From: Sulfobacillus thermosulfidooxidans
GTDB lineage: Bacteria > Bacillota > Sulfobacillia > Sulfobacillales > Sulfobacillaceae
Reading direction: 5' to 3'
Assembly (NCBI RefSeq): GCF_001280565.1
Contig: NZ_LGRO01000001.1
Location: 2,604,001 to 2,668,000 of the forward strand
DNA: 64,000 nucleotides
Every line of letters begins with the position of its first letter. Positions within the stretch are counted from its first letter, which is position 1. The notes beneath the pieces were generated by a model. It was not told the origin of the DNA and did no database searches. It saw nothing but the letters and a program-made list of their open reading frames with translations. Below, in pieces: positions 8,467 to 17,980 of this stretch. The position numbers and the translations under genes are program-made.

Positions 8467-8634
8467 TCATGCATCTTTCCCTTGAGAGACCACGGTGACT
8501 TGCATTTCCCCGCCATGTTGAATACGGTCAGACGCGCAACGAGGACAGACCGTAGCGGTAGATCCCGCCGGCAATAAAAACACTTGATCACAATCGAAGC
8601 ATTTGTATTCACTTAATTTGACGGTATCGCTCAT
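8467..8634 (-). CDS. Zinc-ribbon miniprotein
   Basis: A 55-residue protein too short for usual ORF cut-offs. It has two Cys pairs, CFDC at residues 12-15 and CPRC at 30-33, fourteen residues apart, which fits a zinc- or iron-binding ribbon or a rubredoxin-like knuckle. ATG at 8634 follows AGGGAGG by about eleven bases, and a good intrinsic terminator lies just after the stop, so it is a complete single-gene unit. It may be a small nucleic-acid or protein-binding factor; function unknown. Confidence 0.75.
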   Translation of the reverse strand: MSDTVKLSEYKCFDCDQVFLLPAGSTATVCPRCASDRIQHGGEMQVTVVSQGKDA

Positions 8635-8822
8635 TAATCGTGAAGCCTCCCTTGCGGTATCAATCCGGTTGAAATCGTTGGGGTGAAGCAGTAAGAGTAA
8701 TGTAAGGTCGTGCCGTTAGTATTTTAACAAATTGGCAGATAATCTGATAGAGATGTAAGAATATTAGGTGCATATATTCACTCTATGTCAAAGCGCGTGG
8801 TGAATCATGAACTGTTCTTCGC

Positions 8823-9635
8823 TTAGAAACGCGACCCCCGGATCTGTTCAGAATGATGGGACTGTTGAAAGAAAAATAATCCTGGGTAAGGCGTGATGGG
8901 TAATTTATTAAGCAACTCTTTGGTATGCCAAATCAGCCCGATGATCGTGCTGATGGCGGCAATGGAGGCCATCCAAGCGTTTTGTGAAAACAGACTGTAG
9001 GTAATGCATATCGTCGGTATCAGATATAAGAAAATGACTAATCCCGTCCATATTCCTAAGGGAAGCGATGACCGTAAAGAAAGGGTAAAGAAAAACGACA
9101 CACTGATCAGCGAAAATAGGACAATGGATAAGGCCGAATAGACAACCGGATGATGACTGACGCCGGCTAACATGGCAAGACCAATGCTGAATCCTGAAAC
9201 GAGACTGGGTCCCATCACGGCGAAAGCCGTCGAGGCTTTAGCATCCCAATGGGGAGCAATATAAGACAGACTCCATGTGACCGAACGAAAATGAGAAAGC
9301 AAACCTAGGGATGAGACGATAATGGCTAAAATGGTAAGCTGCCAGCTTCCTTGGGGCTCTAAAGCGTCGGTAAATCCCATTAGGCCTAATAAGGTCATAT
9401 AGAGATCAGTAAAGAGCGGACGGGCTCCGATTTGGCCGGGTTGTGAATTTTTCATCCAACGCCAGACTAACATGCCTCCCATGGCCAAGGCAAAACTGAC
9501 AATTTCCGCATGGATTAGGGTGGGCCAAAGAGTTTGGGTTAGCGGAAGATTCATGGCTAAAGCAATGGGCATCATGATGCCCCCGGAAATCCCTAACAGC
9601 GCCGTAAATAAAAATGGTGGCAACGCGGGCCGCAT
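8823..9635 (-). CDS. Multi-pass membrane protein
   Basis: A 270-residue integral membrane protein with about seven to eight hydrophobic helices and conserved-looking His residues in helices (LIHAEIVSFALAMGGM; AGVSHHPVVY; IGLIWHTKEL). The layout recalls NnrS-like or other haem/metal-binding membrane proteins, but I cannot assign a family. GGGAGGGG lies four bases before the ATG. It is divergent from a LysR regulator with 245 bases between, a common arrangement in which the regulator controls its neighbour. Confidence 0.7.
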   Translation of the reverse strand: MRPALPPFLFTALLGISGGIMMPIALAMNLPLTQTLWPTLIHAEIVSFALAMGGMLVWRWMKNSQPGQIGARPLFTDLYMTLLGLMGFTDALEPQGSWQLTILAIIVSSLGLLSHFRSVTWSLSYIAPHWDAKASTAFAVMGPSLVSGFSIGLAMLAGVSHHPVVYSALSIVLFSLISVSFFFTLSLRSSLPLGIWTGLVIFLYLIPTICITYSLFSQNAWMASIAAISTIIGLIWHTKELLNKLPITPYPGLFFFQQSHHSEQIRGSRF

Positions 9636-9751
9636 AATACCCCTCCCATAAGAAATTTGCTAATAGGTTTCGCAAATCATTAAAACTGACTACTTCGCGA
9701 AAACGTCATCACAATGTACAATAGGTGAAAAGGACTAGGTAAATAGTATAA

Positions 9752-9763
9752 ATTGTTCACAAT
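9752..9763. promoter_or_regulatory. Candidate LysR-type operator
   Basis: ATTGT-TC-ACAAT is a 5-bp dyad lying in the divergent region between the membrane protein gene and the LysR gene, 118 bases before the regulator start. It fits the loose T-N11-A pattern of LysR sites. The call is weak because the stretch is AT-rich. Confidence 0.3.
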
Positions 9764-9880
9764 ATTCTTATCTATAATTATGTATGATACAAGAAATCAG
9801 AACGGGATAAAAGCCTTTGCATTTCAGGAAAATTTATGGCGGTTAGAATAATCCATGATATTAGGCAGGAGGTTTTGAGG

Positions 9881-10789
9881 TTGAACGAACAAGTCTGGAC
9901 CACCTTTAAAATCGTCGCGGAGATCGGCTCGATTTCCCAAGCGGCCCGGACGCTCAACCTGTCTCAGTCAGCAGTCAGCCAACAAATACAAATGCTGGAA
10001 CAAGCCTATGCGACCACGTTATTTGTGCGGACTAGTCAAGGAGTGCATCTTACTGAAACCGGGGAAGTTTTATACCGGTATGTGACCTCTTTGTTGCGAT
10101 TAATTCATGAATCTCAAGGAGCGATTAAAGAACTCAGTGACAGCCGGCCCCAGACCTTGGCCATTGGCGCCAGTTTAACGATTGCCGAATACTTATTGCC
10201 CGGGATTTTGGCGGAATATGCAAAAAACCTGATGAATGCGCAATGGACCGTGTCCATGGCAAATTCGCGGATGATTTTTGAACAGGTATTAAGCCATACC
10301 ATCGACATTGGGCTTATCGAAGCCCCGTTATCCGATCCACATGTGGTGGTGCGGCCATTTTTCGATGATCACCCAACACTCGTGGTTCCACGCGGTCACC
10401 GGTGGTTTGGACAGGACGAAGTGTCTCTCGATGAATTCCTTCATGAGCCGTTCATTTTACGGGAACCGGGGTCAGGAACTCGTATGGCCTTGGAGGAAGG
10501 CCTGGATCATTTAGGCATCGATGTGAAACAACTCAATGTGCGCCTGGTCTTAGGGACCACCCATGCGATTAAACAGATGATGCTCAAGGGCTTTGGCGTT
10601 AGTGTTTTATCTCCGCTGACCTTAAACGAAGGGGAAGAACAACTGTTTCACTGCTTGCGGGTCAAAGGTCTAAATCTCTACCGCAATTTTTCTGTGGTGT
10701 ATCAAAGGGATTTAATGACGAGAACCGGAGAACGCTTTATCCATGCGGTCATGACTGTCCCGAATGGATTTGCCAATGCCAAGCCTTAA
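9881..10789 (+). CDS. LysR family transcriptional regulator
   Basis: A 302-residue regulator with an N-terminal winged helix-turn-helix (SISQAARTLNLSQSAVSQQI, about 18-37) and a periplasmic-binding-like effector domain containing the IGLIEAP and GTTHAIKQMMLKGFGVSVLS signatures. The latter are typical of the CysL/CbbR branch. TTG at 9881 is chosen because AGGAGG lies eight bases upstream; an ATG at 9836 lies before that site. It is divergent from the membrane protein at 8823, which is its most likely target besides itself. The effector is unknown. Confidence 0.9.
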   Translation: MNEQVWTTFKIVAEIGSISQAARTLNLSQSAVSQQIQMLEQAYATTLFVRTSQGVHLTETGEVLYRYVTSLLRLIHESQGAIKELSDSRPQTLAIGASLTIAEYLLPGILAEYAKNLMNAQWTVSMANSRMIFEQVLSHTIDIGLIEAPLSDPHVVVRPFFDDHPTLVVPRGHRWFGQDEVSLDEFLHEPFILREPGSGTRMALEEGLDHLGIDVKQLNVRLVLGTTHAIKQMMLKGFGVSVLSPLTLNEGEEQLFHCLRVKGLNLYRNFSVVYQRDLMTRTGERFIHAVMTVPNGFANAKP

Positions 10790-10851
10790 CTCCTGAAGAA
10801 TTTCTGTTCGTGTTATTCACGGCGCGGATAAAATTTTCTAAACCTGTCGCC

Positions 10852-10899
10852 ATTCCCCTTGCTTGTCCCGTAAAATAGCGGGTGTGATGAAAGGGGAAT
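10852..10899 (+). promoter_or_regulatory. Hairpin covering the ribosome site of the 10907 gene
   Basis: ATTCCCCTT (10852-10860) can pair perfectly with AAGGGGAAT (10891-10899), with an inner CCCG/CGGG pair in the loop. The right arm contains the GGGG ribosome site of the gene starting at 10907, so the structure could restrict translation. Confidence 0.45.
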
Positions 10900-10906
10900 C
10901 TGTGAG

Positions 10907-11524
10907 ATGAACACCACGGCGAGAACGATTAGTGTGATAGGTGGCGGGCTGCTCGCCATAGGACTTCTTTATACGGGTATTTCGTTTATTCTGCCTCCTA
11001 TTCTTCCGGCACCATCATCGCCCAGTCAAACCGTGTCGACGATTCGTCATCATCATATTGATAAAAGTCACCGCGTCCTATCCAAGACCGTTCCCAGAGT
11101 GAGGACAGGTCCGAACGGCCTGACCACCTTAAGCTACAATCCTACTGTCAAGCAAACAGCATTGACCCTGGCAAAAGATTTGGATATTCATTTGCTTTTG
11201 CCCAGTCAAGCGTATCCGGGGACGACTTTGGTCGAGAGTTATATAGATCATTCCGTCCTGAATTTGGAATTTAATGATATGGTGGCGATGGAATCAAAAA
11301 ATCCCATGGTGTCCTCCTATCAGCCAGGTGCCTCGGTCAATGTCACCCTGGCAAATGGGGTGCCGGCGCAGTGGCTGCTCATTTATGGTGTAGGCGGGGG
11401 GGCGTATCGTCTATTGTTTGAAGAAGACGGAACCTATGTACGGTTGCAGCTCTTTCACGGTTATATTCCCGCGGGACTCCAAAATGCGGAACAGATTGCC
11501 GATCAATTTGCCCCTGTCTCCTAA
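10907..11524 (+). CDS. Membrane-anchored extracytoplasmic protein
   Basis: A 205-residue protein with an N-terminal signal anchor (about 8-33), a His/Lys-rich linker (RHHHIDKSHR) and a beta-rich outer domain. The outer part (SLNLEF-like strands, AQWLLIYGVGGGAYRLLFEEDG) resembles small DUF4367/anti-sigma-type beta domains, but I cannot confirm this. ATG at 10907 has AAAGGGG ten bases upstream, within a predicted hairpin. It stands alone between the LysR gene and a lipoprotein gene. Confidence 0.6.
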   Translation: MNTTARTISVIGGGLLAIGLLYTGISFILPPILPAPSSPSQTVSTIRHHHIDKSHRVLSKTVPRVRTGPNGLTTLSYNPTVKQTALTLAKDLDIHLLLPSQAYPGTTLVESYIDHSVLNLEFNDMVAMESKNPMVSSYQPGASVNVTLANGVPAQWLLIYGVGGGAYRLLFEEDGTYVRLQLFHGYIPAGLQNAEQIADQFAPVS

Positions 11525-11661
11525 AATTCCCTGAAATCTATTCGCTTCTGCCATTTTCTTAAGGAATTTTCATCAGCCATCATCAAAATAAGAGGCATCA
11601 CTTGAAATGAGGCGAACGGAAGTATAGACTACAATATGTAGTTTATACAAGGAGGGCCTTT

Positions 11662-12585
11662 ATGAAAAGAACATTTGTGATGATTGCTGCGGGACTCACT
11701 GTAGCTTTAGCGGGATGTGGCACGAGTCAAGCGGCAAAATCGACGCCGTCGATGTCCAAAACCTCTCCCTCATCTTCGTCAATGTCCAGTACCTCGCCAT
11801 CGTCGTCCATGTCGTCATCCTCATCGGCGATGACCACTCAGACGGTAGCAGAAATAGAAACCAATAAAACGGCCCAAATGGTTGAGGCTGGCAATACGGC
11901 AACATTTGTCTTAACTGCGACAACCGCGAGCGGGAAACCCGCTAAAGACTTACCTGTCACATTTTATATAGGTCCGATGGTGCCGTTAAGTGGGAAAGGG
12001 GTTAGCACCTGGTATACATCAGGGACGGCTCAAGCGGCCAAATATATCGCTAGTTATTCTAAAACGACAAATAGTCAAGGACAAGCCACTCTCACATTAA
12101 CAGCCCAACCGACGAAAAGCATGGAAATGGTTGGGGTAAAAATTGGAAACTTTAGTACTTTTAACCCCACCGCTATGAAAGGCGCGGGCTTATTAGATGC
12201 ATGGTGGACGACATCCGGAACCTCTCCGACAGCCCCTGTCGGCGATTATGTGGAGGTCACACCGTTTGCTAAGGCAGTAAAACCCGGTCAGAAAGAGACC
12301 TTGATGATAACGGCTATGAGTCCAAAAGGGCCCATTTCCGGGGCTAAGGTGGATATTATTCCTAAAACGCCATCAGCATCTTCATCAATGGGTGGAAATT
12401 CGGGAATGGGTGGTGGCATGAGTTCTTCTGGAGGCACCACCATGACGACGAATTCACAAGGACAAGTGAGCTACACTGTGACGGCACCTTCGACATCAAT
12501 GGCGAGTTTGCCGGTTCGCATTGTGGTGTCGGACAACATGGAACGGGTCGCCGGAGGAATGAATGCTGACGTGGTTGCGCAATAA
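11662..12585 (+). CDS. Ser/Met-rich lipoprotein with Ig-like domains
   Basis: A 307-residue surface lipoprotein. The lipobox LAGC is at about residues 16-19, followed by a low-complexity Ser/Met/Pro linker (about 25-60) and two beta-sandwich-like segments. Both contain the NSQGQATLTLTA / NSQGQVSYTVTA strand typical of bacterial Ig-like (Big-1-type) repeats, at about 135-145 and 255-266. An internal Met/Gly/Ser-rich insertion lies near 235-255. The Met-rich tracts could bind copper, but this is speculative. AAGGAGGG lies six bases before the ATG; an intrinsic terminator follows the stop. Confidence 0.78.
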   Translation: MKRTFVMIAAGLTVALAGCGTSQAAKSTPSMSKTSPSSSSMSSTSPSSSMSSSSSAMTTQTVAEIETNKTAQMVEAGNTATFVLTATTASGKPAKDLPVTFYIGPMVPLSGKGVSTWYTSGTAQAAKYIASYSKTTNSQGQATLTLTAQPTKSMEMVGVKIGNFSTFNPTAMKGAGLLDAWWTTSGTSPTAPVGDYVEVTPFAKAVKPGQKETLMITAMSPKGPISGAKVDIIPKTPSASSSMGGNSGMGGGMSSSGGTTMTTNSQGQVSYTVTAPSTSMASLPVRIVVSDNMERVAGGMNADVVAQ

Positions 12586-12597
12586 TGAATCTTATGG

Positions 12598-12640
12598 CAA
12601 CGCTTTGAGACAACGGCCTTCTCGAAGCGTTGTCATTTTT
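12598..12640 (+). terminator. Terminator of the Ser/Met-rich lipoprotein gene
   Basis: A 12-bp stem (12598-12609 with 12621-12632, one G-T pair) followed by CATTTTTT. It sits 12 bases after the stop and just before the convergent M56 gene. Confidence 0.8.
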
Positions 12641-12646
12641 TAGAGC

Positions 12647-13525
12647 TTAGTGACAGAACAAACTTAATGAGGTAATCGCTAGCACTGCAGACGTGGCGAA
12701 GGGAATCAGGGCAGCGGAAAAGAGAGTCCGGGCTTCAGGCGACAAGGGCACACTCTCGGAATTGATTAAGGCATTAATGCGGGCCTGCCAGACACTATTC
12801 CACGCGGTTTCTCCGGAAAATTGGGAATGGGGTTGTTCGCGTAATGCATGGATCGTTGTGACCATCGCTTGCATTAAATAATCAGCTGTGTGTTGCCAGC
12901 TAATGGCAAATTGGTCGGCACGAATTTCACGGGTGGTCAGATAAAACCGATAGAGTGACTCAAGTGGTAGCCAGGGAAACGCTCGTAAAATCACCAAGAA
13001 AATTTGTTGTAAGGCATAATCATGAGCGCGCACGTGATGCACTTCATGGGCTAAAATCGCCGTTAACGCAGGAACATCTAGAATTTGCTTAAGGCGTCTC
13101 GAAACCACAATGGTAGGATGAATAACGCCGTAGGTAAATGCGTCCGGACTATCCCATAATCCGATTTGGAAAGCAATTTTTTGGTCACCGCAAATTTCTG
13201 GAAGATCTTGTAAGGGGAATGGTACAAGTTGCGGTGCCATCCGTTGAATGGTCTGACGACTGTTTTTGACGACAGAAAAGGTGGCATATCCCAGGCGAAG
13301 AAAATAAGCGAGAGACAATAGAATAAACACGGCCAAAAGAAAGGTTAGCCCGCTAGAGGACGTGTCCGGTCTTTGCATCACACTCCACATCATGTGGCGG
13401 TAAGTGACGAGGGCGGCAAGGATGAGAAGAAAGCCCGGTAAAAGGGATAGTCCCAAAAGAGCAACTGCCCAGGCATATGCGGATTGTGCTACTTTACTGG
13501 TGAGATTTTTCTTGGGTTCTTGCAC
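12647..13525 (-). CDS. M56 (BlaR1-like) membrane metallopeptidase
   Basis: A 292-residue integral membrane peptidase with about four helices. The zinc site HEVHH at 160-164 and the downstream Glu200 in TREIRADQFA match the BlaR1/MecR1 peptidase core, but there is no outer penicillin-binding sensor domain. In the family it cleaves the paired BlaI-type repressor in response to a signal. GTG at 13525 follows GGAGG by nine bases and overlaps the end of the blaI-like gene by 32 bases, suggesting translational coupling. The signal is unknown; no beta-lactamase gene is nearby. Confidence 0.88.
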   Translation of the reverse strand: MQEPKKNLTSKVAQSAYAWAVALLGLSLLPGFLLILAALVTYRHMMWSVMQRPDTSSSGLTFLLAVFILLSLAYFLRLGYATFSVVKNSRQTIQRMAPQLVPFPLQDLPEICGDQKIAFQIGLWDSPDAFTYGVIHPTIVVSRRLKQILDVPALTAILAHEVHHVRAHDYALQQIFLVILRAFPWLPLESLYRFYLTTREIRADQFAISWQHTADYLMQAMVTTIHALREQPHSQFSGETAWNSVWQARINALINSESVPLSPEARTLFSAALIPFATSAVLAITSLSLFCH

Positions 13526-13880
13526 GGACAATAGCCTCCAATTTAGCCAGAGCCTCAGGATCGAGCTCATCAATGGCATCAACAAAGTGCACTAATCCGG
13601 ACTCGCCAAATTCGGAAATCAAGGTTTCCACGGATTCCATCGCCCGGGCTTTGAGCACGCTTTCGGCTGGCGCAATTTTGTACACATAATGACGAACGCT
13701 GCCACCACGAACCAAGATTTTTTGGGAAACCAAGCGGTTCATGACTGTTGCAACCGTGTTAATGGACACCGGGCGCTTTTGTGATATGGCCTGGTGCACA
13801 CTTTTCACCGTCGACTCTCCTTGATTCCTAATAATTTGAAGAATTTGATTGCGCAAATGATTTTTTGGAGCCAATGGCAT
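13494..13880 (-). CDS. BlaI/MecI/CopY family repressor
   Basis: A 128-residue winged-helix repressor. The N-terminal domain includes SINTVATVMNRLVSQKILVR, the typical recognition helix and wing of BlaI/CopY proteins, followed by a C-terminal dimerisation helix region. It is first in a two-gene operon with the M56 peptidase, overlapping it by 32 bases. The pair forms a membrane-protease-controlled repressor switch. GAGGG lies just upstream of the ATG. CopY-type metal-binding Cys residues are absent, favouring the protease-regulated branch. Confidence 0.9.
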   Translation of the reverse strand: MPLAPKNHLRNQILQIIRNQGESTVKSVHQAISQKRPVSINTVATVMNRLVSQKILVRGGSVRHYVYKIAPAESVLKARAMESVETLISEFGESGLVHFVDAIDELDPEALAKLEAIVRARTQEKSHQ

Positions 13881-13950
13881 ACAACCCTCACAATATCAGT
13901 AAAGTTCCTCCAAGTCTCATATTATTGTAACATTTCATGGGAGGTAATTT

Positions 13951-14403
13951 ATGAGGTCTGTTCACAATGTTACGCGCTTAGCTATGGGTTCAGGTTTGGC
14001 TATTTATGGAGTCATTATGAGCCTGGCATGGCATTACTACCCAAGAATTGGACAGCCGGGCATTATTCTCAATCACGGTATCGCCTTTGGGCTGTTTTCG
14101 CACTTTCCTCAATTTGGCGTGATTATGGCGACCGCAGCTGTTATTGGACTGCTTGTCATAATGCTGTGGCGCATGCCATCTGTGCGCTTGCCAGTAGCCT
14201 GGATCCTGGCTGGGGCCATAGGGAACTGGACCGACCGGCTATTGTGGGGCGGTGTTGTTGATTATTGGCAGCTTAGGCCCTATCCTTATATTTTTAACTT
14301 GGCCGATTTGGTAATTCGATTCGGCTTTATCTGGTTAGTCATTCAAGCTTATAGACAATTTCGGAAAGAAGACTCACTTTGGGCATCACGTTCTAAAGTA
14401 TGA
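13951..14403 (+). CDS. lspA: Lipoprotein signal peptidase
   Basis: A 150-residue inner-membrane aspartyl peptidase (signal peptidase II) that removes signal peptides from prolipoproteins, of which this window encodes several. It shows four helices and the conserved boxes NHGIAFGLF (41-49), GNWTDRLLWGGVVDY (91-105) and FNLAD (115-119). Asp104 and Asp119 are the likely catalytic pair. GGGAGG lies six bases before the ATG. Its 3' end overlaps the convergent Spo0E-like gene by 55 bases. Confidence 0.92.
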   Translation: MRSVHNVTRLAMGSGLAIYGVIMSLAWHYYPRIGQPGIILNHGIAFGLFSHFPQFGVIMATAAVIGLLVIMLWRMPSVRLPVAWILAGAIGNWTDRLLWGGVVDYWQLRPYPYIFNLADLVIRFGFIWLVIQAYRQFRKEDSLWASRSKV

Positions 14404-14546
14404 TAACGCACAATATATTGATCACATAATTGGCTGTAATGAAGACGTAGCGTCGTGTTGTCTGTATTGAGCATCCGCCAACGCCAAAATTCCAAAACCA
14501 AGCGCGTATATCGAACGCGAATCTTCCTCATCCATTGTTTAAACAT
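14349..14546 (-). CDS. Spo0E-like small protein
   Basis: A 65-residue protein. Its second half (TLRLHYSQLCDQYIVRY) resembles the S-Q-x-x-D helix signature of Spo0E-type aspartyl-phosphate phosphatases, which dephosphorylate Spo0A~P and delay sporulation. The N-terminus is unusually basic and aromatic for the family. ATG at 14546 follows AGAGGG by about six bases. It is convergent with lspA and overlaps its end. The family call is tentative: the match is short and the window gives no adjacent sporulation operon. Confidence 0.5.
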   Translation of the reverse strand: MFKQWMRKIRVRYTRLVLEFWRWRMLNTDNTTLRLHYSQLCDQYIVRYHTLERDAQSESSFRNCL

Positions 14547-15005
14547 GCTTACCCTCTTTTACTTTTACTGATGAGATCATAAATATTGCCTGTTTAAACT
14601 TCTCGCAAAACGGTTTTTATTCATCATAAAACTGTGATTTATTATTGGCCGTAATTGCCAAAAAGTCCATAAATCTGCCGAGAAATTTGCCAAATTTGCC
14701 AAAGAATCGATCGCGTAATGTTCTATTGTTCGGCAAATTAGCTGTATCTCATGTTCGACAACGCTTGATCTTTGCCGAAATATGATAAATATGAGAAAAA
14801 ATTTGCCGGAAATTATTTCGAGAAATGTCGACGGGTTTGTCCGTAATTGTCTATGAGACAAATCTGAGACACTAGAACATGCAGATTATGATATTATCGC
14901 ATCAGCTGGCCGGCTAAAATTTTTCTCCTGAATTGCTTCAATAATCTTGCGCAATTTTGCAAAATTCCTCTTGCCATATCATTCAAGGACCTTCATAGTA
15001 ATACA
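14547..15005. other. AT-rich intergenic region with TTTGCC repeats
   Basis: No convincing gene. The hexamer TTTGCC or its complement appears at least five times between about 14685 and 14815, with further near copies, and TTGTCT-ATG-AGACAA forms a dyad at 14847-14861. The region probably holds the thiC promoter and perhaps regulator sites. A leftward 94-codon frame here has no ribosome site and is not called. Confidence 0.5.
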
Positions 15006-15092
15006 TAACGGGAGCTCGGCTAACCGGGCTGAGAGGGTGGATTGGCCACCGACCGTCAACCTGATCTGGGTAATGCCAGCGGAGGGAACAGA
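15006..15092 (+). ncRNA. TPP riboswitch (THI element)
   Basis: The conserved core is readable: GGGAGCTCGG, then GGGCTGAGAGGG, ACCGTCAACCTGATCTGGG and TAATGCCAGCGGAGGGA, in the right order and spacing for a thiamine pyrophosphate aptamer. It lies about 100 bases before thiC and should repress it when thiamine pyrophosphate is abundant. No strong terminator is seen between it and thiC, so control of translation is likely. Confidence 0.95.
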
Positions 15093-15150
15093 TTTTTGAT
15101 CCTTTTAGCCCATCCATTCATAAACTTTCCCTACTGCCTGGCATATGTGA

Positions 15151-16941
<1,791 letters not shown>

Positions 16942-16972
16942 GAGTTTCAGAGGGTAATGCTCCCGCGTCACG

Positions 16973-17020
16973 AAAAGATCCGTGGTATTGAGTCATATCA
17001 CGGATCTTTTTTGTTTTTCT
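16973..17020 (+). terminator. thiC terminator
   Basis: A 12-bp perfect stem (16973-16984 with 16999-17010) followed by TTGTTTTT, 31 bases after the thiC stop. Confidence 0.9.
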
Positions 17021-17114
17021 AGGTCGTGTATTGGTCAGACATTTCTTGTAAGGGATACCATCTCATGGGCTTTATGATTTCGCATCCACAGTCCAGAGGT
17101 TATAGGAAATGAGA

Positions 17115-17453
17115 TTATACCCCAACGATTTGATAGCCTTGTTCAACAAGACGAATGAGTGCTTCGCCGGCTGGTTCCATCGTGATGCCTTTGGCCCCGA
17201 CACGCTCGGTCACGCCATATTGATCCGCGTTGAAAGGACAGGCGGCCATAGGAACACTCCCATCGGTTAAGGCCTTAAGAGCCTGTTCAATTTGCTCGTC
17301 AGCTTGTCCCGCGAGTTGAACACCAGGACCAAAGAAGTAGACTTGAATATCTTGCCCGCGATTGGCTTTGAGACGACCGGCGAGGACGATGTTGGCCAGC
17401 GCCTTGTCACGTAAATCAGGACCAGCGGTGATCCAAAATGCAATTTTTGCCAT
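17115..17453 (-). CDS. DsrE-like small protein
   Basis: A 112-residue cytoplasmic protein of the DsrE/DsrF-like fold (alternating alpha/beta, start MAKIAFWITAGPD, end AGEALIRLVEQGYQIVGV). A single candidate active Cys lies in AACPFNADQYG. Family members carry persulfide or act in sulfur relay and redox sensing, which would suit a sulfur-metabolising acidophile. ATG at 17453 follows GAGGAGG by six bases; the frame extends upstream without a site. Its promoter region contains a nested palindrome, and an HxlR regulator lies just upstream on the same strand. Confidence 0.8.
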   Translation of the reverse strand: MAKIAFWITAGPDLRDKALANIVLAGRLKANRGQDIQVYFFGPGVQLAGQADEQIEQALKALTDGSVPMAACPFNADQYGVTERVGAKGITMEPAGEALIRLVEQGYQIVGV

Positions 17454-17509
17454 GGTAAGCCTCCTCTGATTTTTGTTGTAATTGTCAGGCACGATTTGAC
17501 GAAAATTCA

Positions 17510-17553
17510 AAGCGCTAAATCATTGGGATGATGAAATTTTCATCATAGCGCTT
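17510..17553. promoter_or_regulatory. Nested palindromic operator before the DsrE-like gene
   Basis: AAGCGCTA (17510-17517) and TAGCGCTT (17546-17553) form an outer inverted repeat. Beside the right arm lies a perfect 19-base palindrome at 17528-17546 (ATGATGAAA-T-TTTCATCAT). It sits 57-100 bases upstream of the DsrE-like start and is a plausible binding site for the neighbouring HxlR regulator. Confidence 0.55.
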
Positions 17554-17638
17554 GCTATTACTATACAATAACAAGTAAAACAAAACAAGGGCAGAACCGC
17601 GTCTTAGAAAGACTTCATCCTGTCCTGGGTTTGGGAGT

Positions 17639-17980
17639 CTATGATGGCGAGGACGAGGAAGCGTTGTCATCAAGGGGCAGATATTGTTCTCCGAATGTTT
17701 TCAGGGCGTCTAAGATGGGCATTAAAGCCAAACCTTTGGGTGTTAAAGCATATTCCACCCGGGGTGGCTTTTCGGCATAGCGGGTGCGACTGATAGCCCC
17801 TTCACGGGTTAGCATTTTTAAACGCTGGCTAAGAATTCTCGGATTAATTCCTGCTTGTTGCAATTCTGTGAAGCGCTTTTCTCCCGTGGCCAAATCTCGT
17901 AAAATCATAATGATATAGACATCTGCAAATAGCATGGCTGTCCTTTGGATAGGACAGGCAACCTCACGCCACGATTCCAT
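17639..17980 (-). CDS. HxlR family transcriptional regulator
   Basis: A 113-residue winged-helix protein. The HxlR signature is clear: a Cys close to the N-terminus (CPIQRTAMLF, Cys9), IMILRDLATGEKRFTELQQ, and INPRILSQRLKMLTREGAI as the recognition region. HxlR proteins often sense thiol-reactive or redox signals through this Cys. ATG at 17980 follows GAGGTGAGGG; a longer frame to 18022 lacks a site. It lies 185 bases upstream of the DsrE-like gene on the same strand, with a palindromic operator between them, so the two are probably linked functionally. Confidence 0.88.
   Translation of the reverse strand: MESWREVACPIQRTAMLFADVYIIMILRDLATGEKRFTELQQAGINPRILSQRLKMLTREGAISRTRYAEKPPRVEYALTPKGLALMPILDALKTFGEQYLPLDDNASSSSPS

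Noticed and set aside
8424-8612. Leftward 62-codon frame over the zinc-ribbon gene
   Set aside because: A different frame of the same strand encodes the CxxC/CxxC protein with a ribosome site and terminator; the longer frame runs through the terminator.
14577-14861. Leftward 94-codon frame in the thiC upstream region
   Set aside because: TTG start without a ribosome site, low-complexity composition caused by the repeated TTTGCC motif, and no recognisable domain.
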